Shown piece after piece: positions 6,201-6,299 of a DNA stretch of 6,299 nucleotides. The notes beneath the pieces are model-generated. The model was given only the letters and a program-made list of their open reading frames with translations. It was not told the DNA's origin and did no database searches. The position numbers and the translations under genes were made by a program. The stretch is from Candidatus Poseidonia sp. (GTDB lineage: Archaea; Thermoplasmatota; Poseidoniia; Poseidoniales; Poseidoniaceae): contig DUIU01000050.1 in the NCBI GenBank assembly GCA_013330155.1, positions 1-6,299 of the forward strand, given 5' to 3'. Numbering within the stretch: position 1 is the first letter of the stretch; each line of letters starts with the position of its first letter.

Positions 6201-6299
6201 CGAGGACGACCCCTTTGCTATCAACATCGTTCAGCGCAAGGAGCGACGCCGCAAGAAGAAGGCCGTACCCGAAATCGACGACGACGATGACGACGATGA
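3205..6299 (+). CDS. Large type I membrane surface protein with FN3-like repeats (3' end off the window)
   Basis: The frame is open from ATG 3205 to the last base: 1031 codons plus two bases, checked codon by codon with no stop or frameshift. The TGA at 6297-6299 is out of frame, so the gene continues. A Sec signal peptide spans 1-33 (R13, hydrophobic 14-28, cleavage after A31-S-A33). The ectodomain (34-912) has five FN3-like units (about 48-652), then two further beta-sandwich regions (about 653-756 and 766-880); the last ends in RATDAAGNEV, an Ig/cadherin-like closing strand. The only six cysteines fall in three close pairs (C106/C118, C383/C402, C881/C891), suggesting local disulfides. Several N-x-S/T sites could carry glycans. 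One transmembrane helix (915-936) is followed by KKKKR (944-948), the positive-inside signal, and a charged cytoplasmic tail. The likely role is in the cell envelope, for adhesion, scaffolding or surface-layer structure. No enzymatic motif is seen. The start has no SD. Confidence 0.88.
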   Translation, partial: MGSPKAEQNGGLRAVILTAVMLLALAPLSPASANSEGDLANLQAQNISAVFDNASETTLLTWENIATGGSELNGLFSATYMLYRHTAPISATNLASIDHFAEVDACDTGEAGGNPFNCQGGTHPGHTVTFPVEPGTNGSYYYAITTMLSNGTEAAELLFNGSQIYEPVLEITRSVFTPFIISVEFDAAESQTNLNWLNYNTINNILPSTGPDALQIRVWRTDYQITRELGSYLLAEETPIAVLNATDNSYAVDVPPSTQRSSYYSITYLLPNYTESGEDYEDIRFVGQNTMSEPVVEDNRPPDQPILLSAEFLPNADGTGTTTIAWGDVAGETGETYRVYRSDQPFSTILRNDVSLLVDGILEGINSYEVQVPQGFLGFSYYCVVTVDATGVINTDTTGDACTNGIEENAFYGWVAEPTNVHAEFIGDRTTRVTWSDQLGVEGEIYHIWHTTYRVSGGQFVENQTMMYLGTVGDGIGSFDVEVPNDEYRTNSFYFVTSEALYGNVNGTYHYTGLVQNFFQVPFEDTRAPNPPRIKNAYSVGSMNLVSLEWFNEDENNESYSIWRHYGEPFGEDENDVSTIESDGWEPVLGDIDATFTISDTLTREFTIPPSVDRNVWYAVTITDEFGNFNGEIFAGFGGNAFKVAEDTLLPEGELTVFDDEGLLYDSTTLVAGQYTLRVQVNEDLGTTPTIRMTTSDGGVLTGEDEPLSLLNDNRNNPNLGPLYTYDFSISSNSNAGDMAIYVVMEDESNNEVNQSWEHLSIDAQLPSIAIFSPTPSNDGSKYLYGNKINVLAGVEDDVVVTSFQYRFTYHFGGTTGVSLSTPWSDLTGITFLDENNRSLTADMEISAGNFETGIHRLSVRATDAAGNEVSQNVEFIVDYCRNRLDGTTVCSYEEALKPPVEPEVVTPSFSDPPYVVVWVIAVVNLLAIIVSLMIIQTSMSGPKKKKRGDDDEEDESWMAEFIGTSQDLDMDAVTGTGSPAPTEEKKEEETKTAVADDDEDDPFAINIVQRKERRRKKKAVPEIDDDDDDD
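3346..5160 (+). repeat. Five degenerate FN3-like protein repeats within the surface protein
   Basis: Each unit of roughly 115-125 residues shows the same three landmarks in order. First is a strand with a tryptophan (W62, W196, W326, W435, W550). Second is a Y/I-x-V/I-W/Y-R/H strand (YMLYR 80-84, IRVWR 216-220, YRVYR 337-341, YHIWH 446-450, YSIWR 560-564). Third is a proline turn leading to an aromatic-rich strand ending in T (YYYAIT 140-145, YYSIT 263-267, YYCVVT 381-386, FYFVT 493-497, WYAVT 617-621). This is the B, C and F strand pattern of fibronectin type III folds. The DNA of the units is not similar, so the duplication is old. Confidence 0.7.
6277..6299 (+). repeat. GAC/GAT run encoding a poly-aspartate tail
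   Basis: Seven consecutive Asp codons (D1025-D1031), mixed GAC and GAT, run into the right edge of the window, where the next codon begins GA. The run follows a basic block (RKERRRKKK, 1011-1019). Mixed synonymous codons suggest selection for acidity rather than simple repeat slippage. Confidence 0.7.

Noticed and set aside
6297..6299. TGA at the very end of the window as the stop of the surface protein
   Set aside because: It is out of frame: the reading frame from 3205 has codon GAT at 6295-6297 and a partial GA at 6298-6299. Reading in the TGA frame would already meet a stop at 6288-6290.
1..6299. CRISPR array, toxin-antitoxin, restriction or other defence system
   Set aside because: I saw no regularly spaced direct repeats and no nuclease, methylase or toxin motifs in any supported frame.

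Overview
The window reads as archaeal chromosome, most likely a marine planktonic euryarchaeon of the Marine Group II (Poseidoniales) type. The evidence is an archaeal-style initiator tRNA (A1:U72 acceptor end, three G:C pairs in the anticodon stem, encoded CCA), an archaeal Fap7/AK6-family kinase, an archaeal-type CDP-alcohol phosphatidyltransferase, Shine-Dalgarno (SD) sites mixed with what looks like a leaderless promoter, and large Sec-exported beta-sandwich surface proteins. The domain-level call is firm. The group-level call is inference, because no marker gene is present.

Layout. Positions 1-776 (minus) hold the N-terminal part of a lipoprotein with PKD/Ig-like domains, cut by the left edge. 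A 94-bp divergent gap follows. The initiator tRNA-Met gene lies at 871-948 (plus). Its CCA end directly abuts the stop codon of a convergent helical, TPR-like protein of unknown function (949-1755, minus), which probably starts at TTG behind a very strong SD. A 45-bp divergent spacer leads to a plus-strand pair: a Fap7/AK6-type adenylate kinase (1801-2352) and a CDP-alcohol phosphatidyltransferase (2401-3111). The 48-nt gap between them can fold so that the SD of the second gene is paired. After a further 93-bp gap, 3205-6299 is one open frame of at least 1031 codons, cut by the right edge. It encodes a type I membrane surface protein with a signal peptide, five FN3-like repeats, two more beta-sandwich regions, one transmembrane helix and a strongly charged cytoplasmic tail.

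How the parts relate. The initiator tRNA and the Fap7-like kinase both serve translation (initiation, and small-subunit maturation). The phosphatidyltransferase makes polar lipid head groups at the membrane. The two flanking genes encode cell-envelope proteins displayed outside the cell. No mobile element, CRISPR array, integrase or defence system is visible. No clearly new system was found; the items most worth a second look are the SD-sequestering hairpin, the tRNA/ORF abutment, and the repeat architecture and charged tail of the large surface protein.
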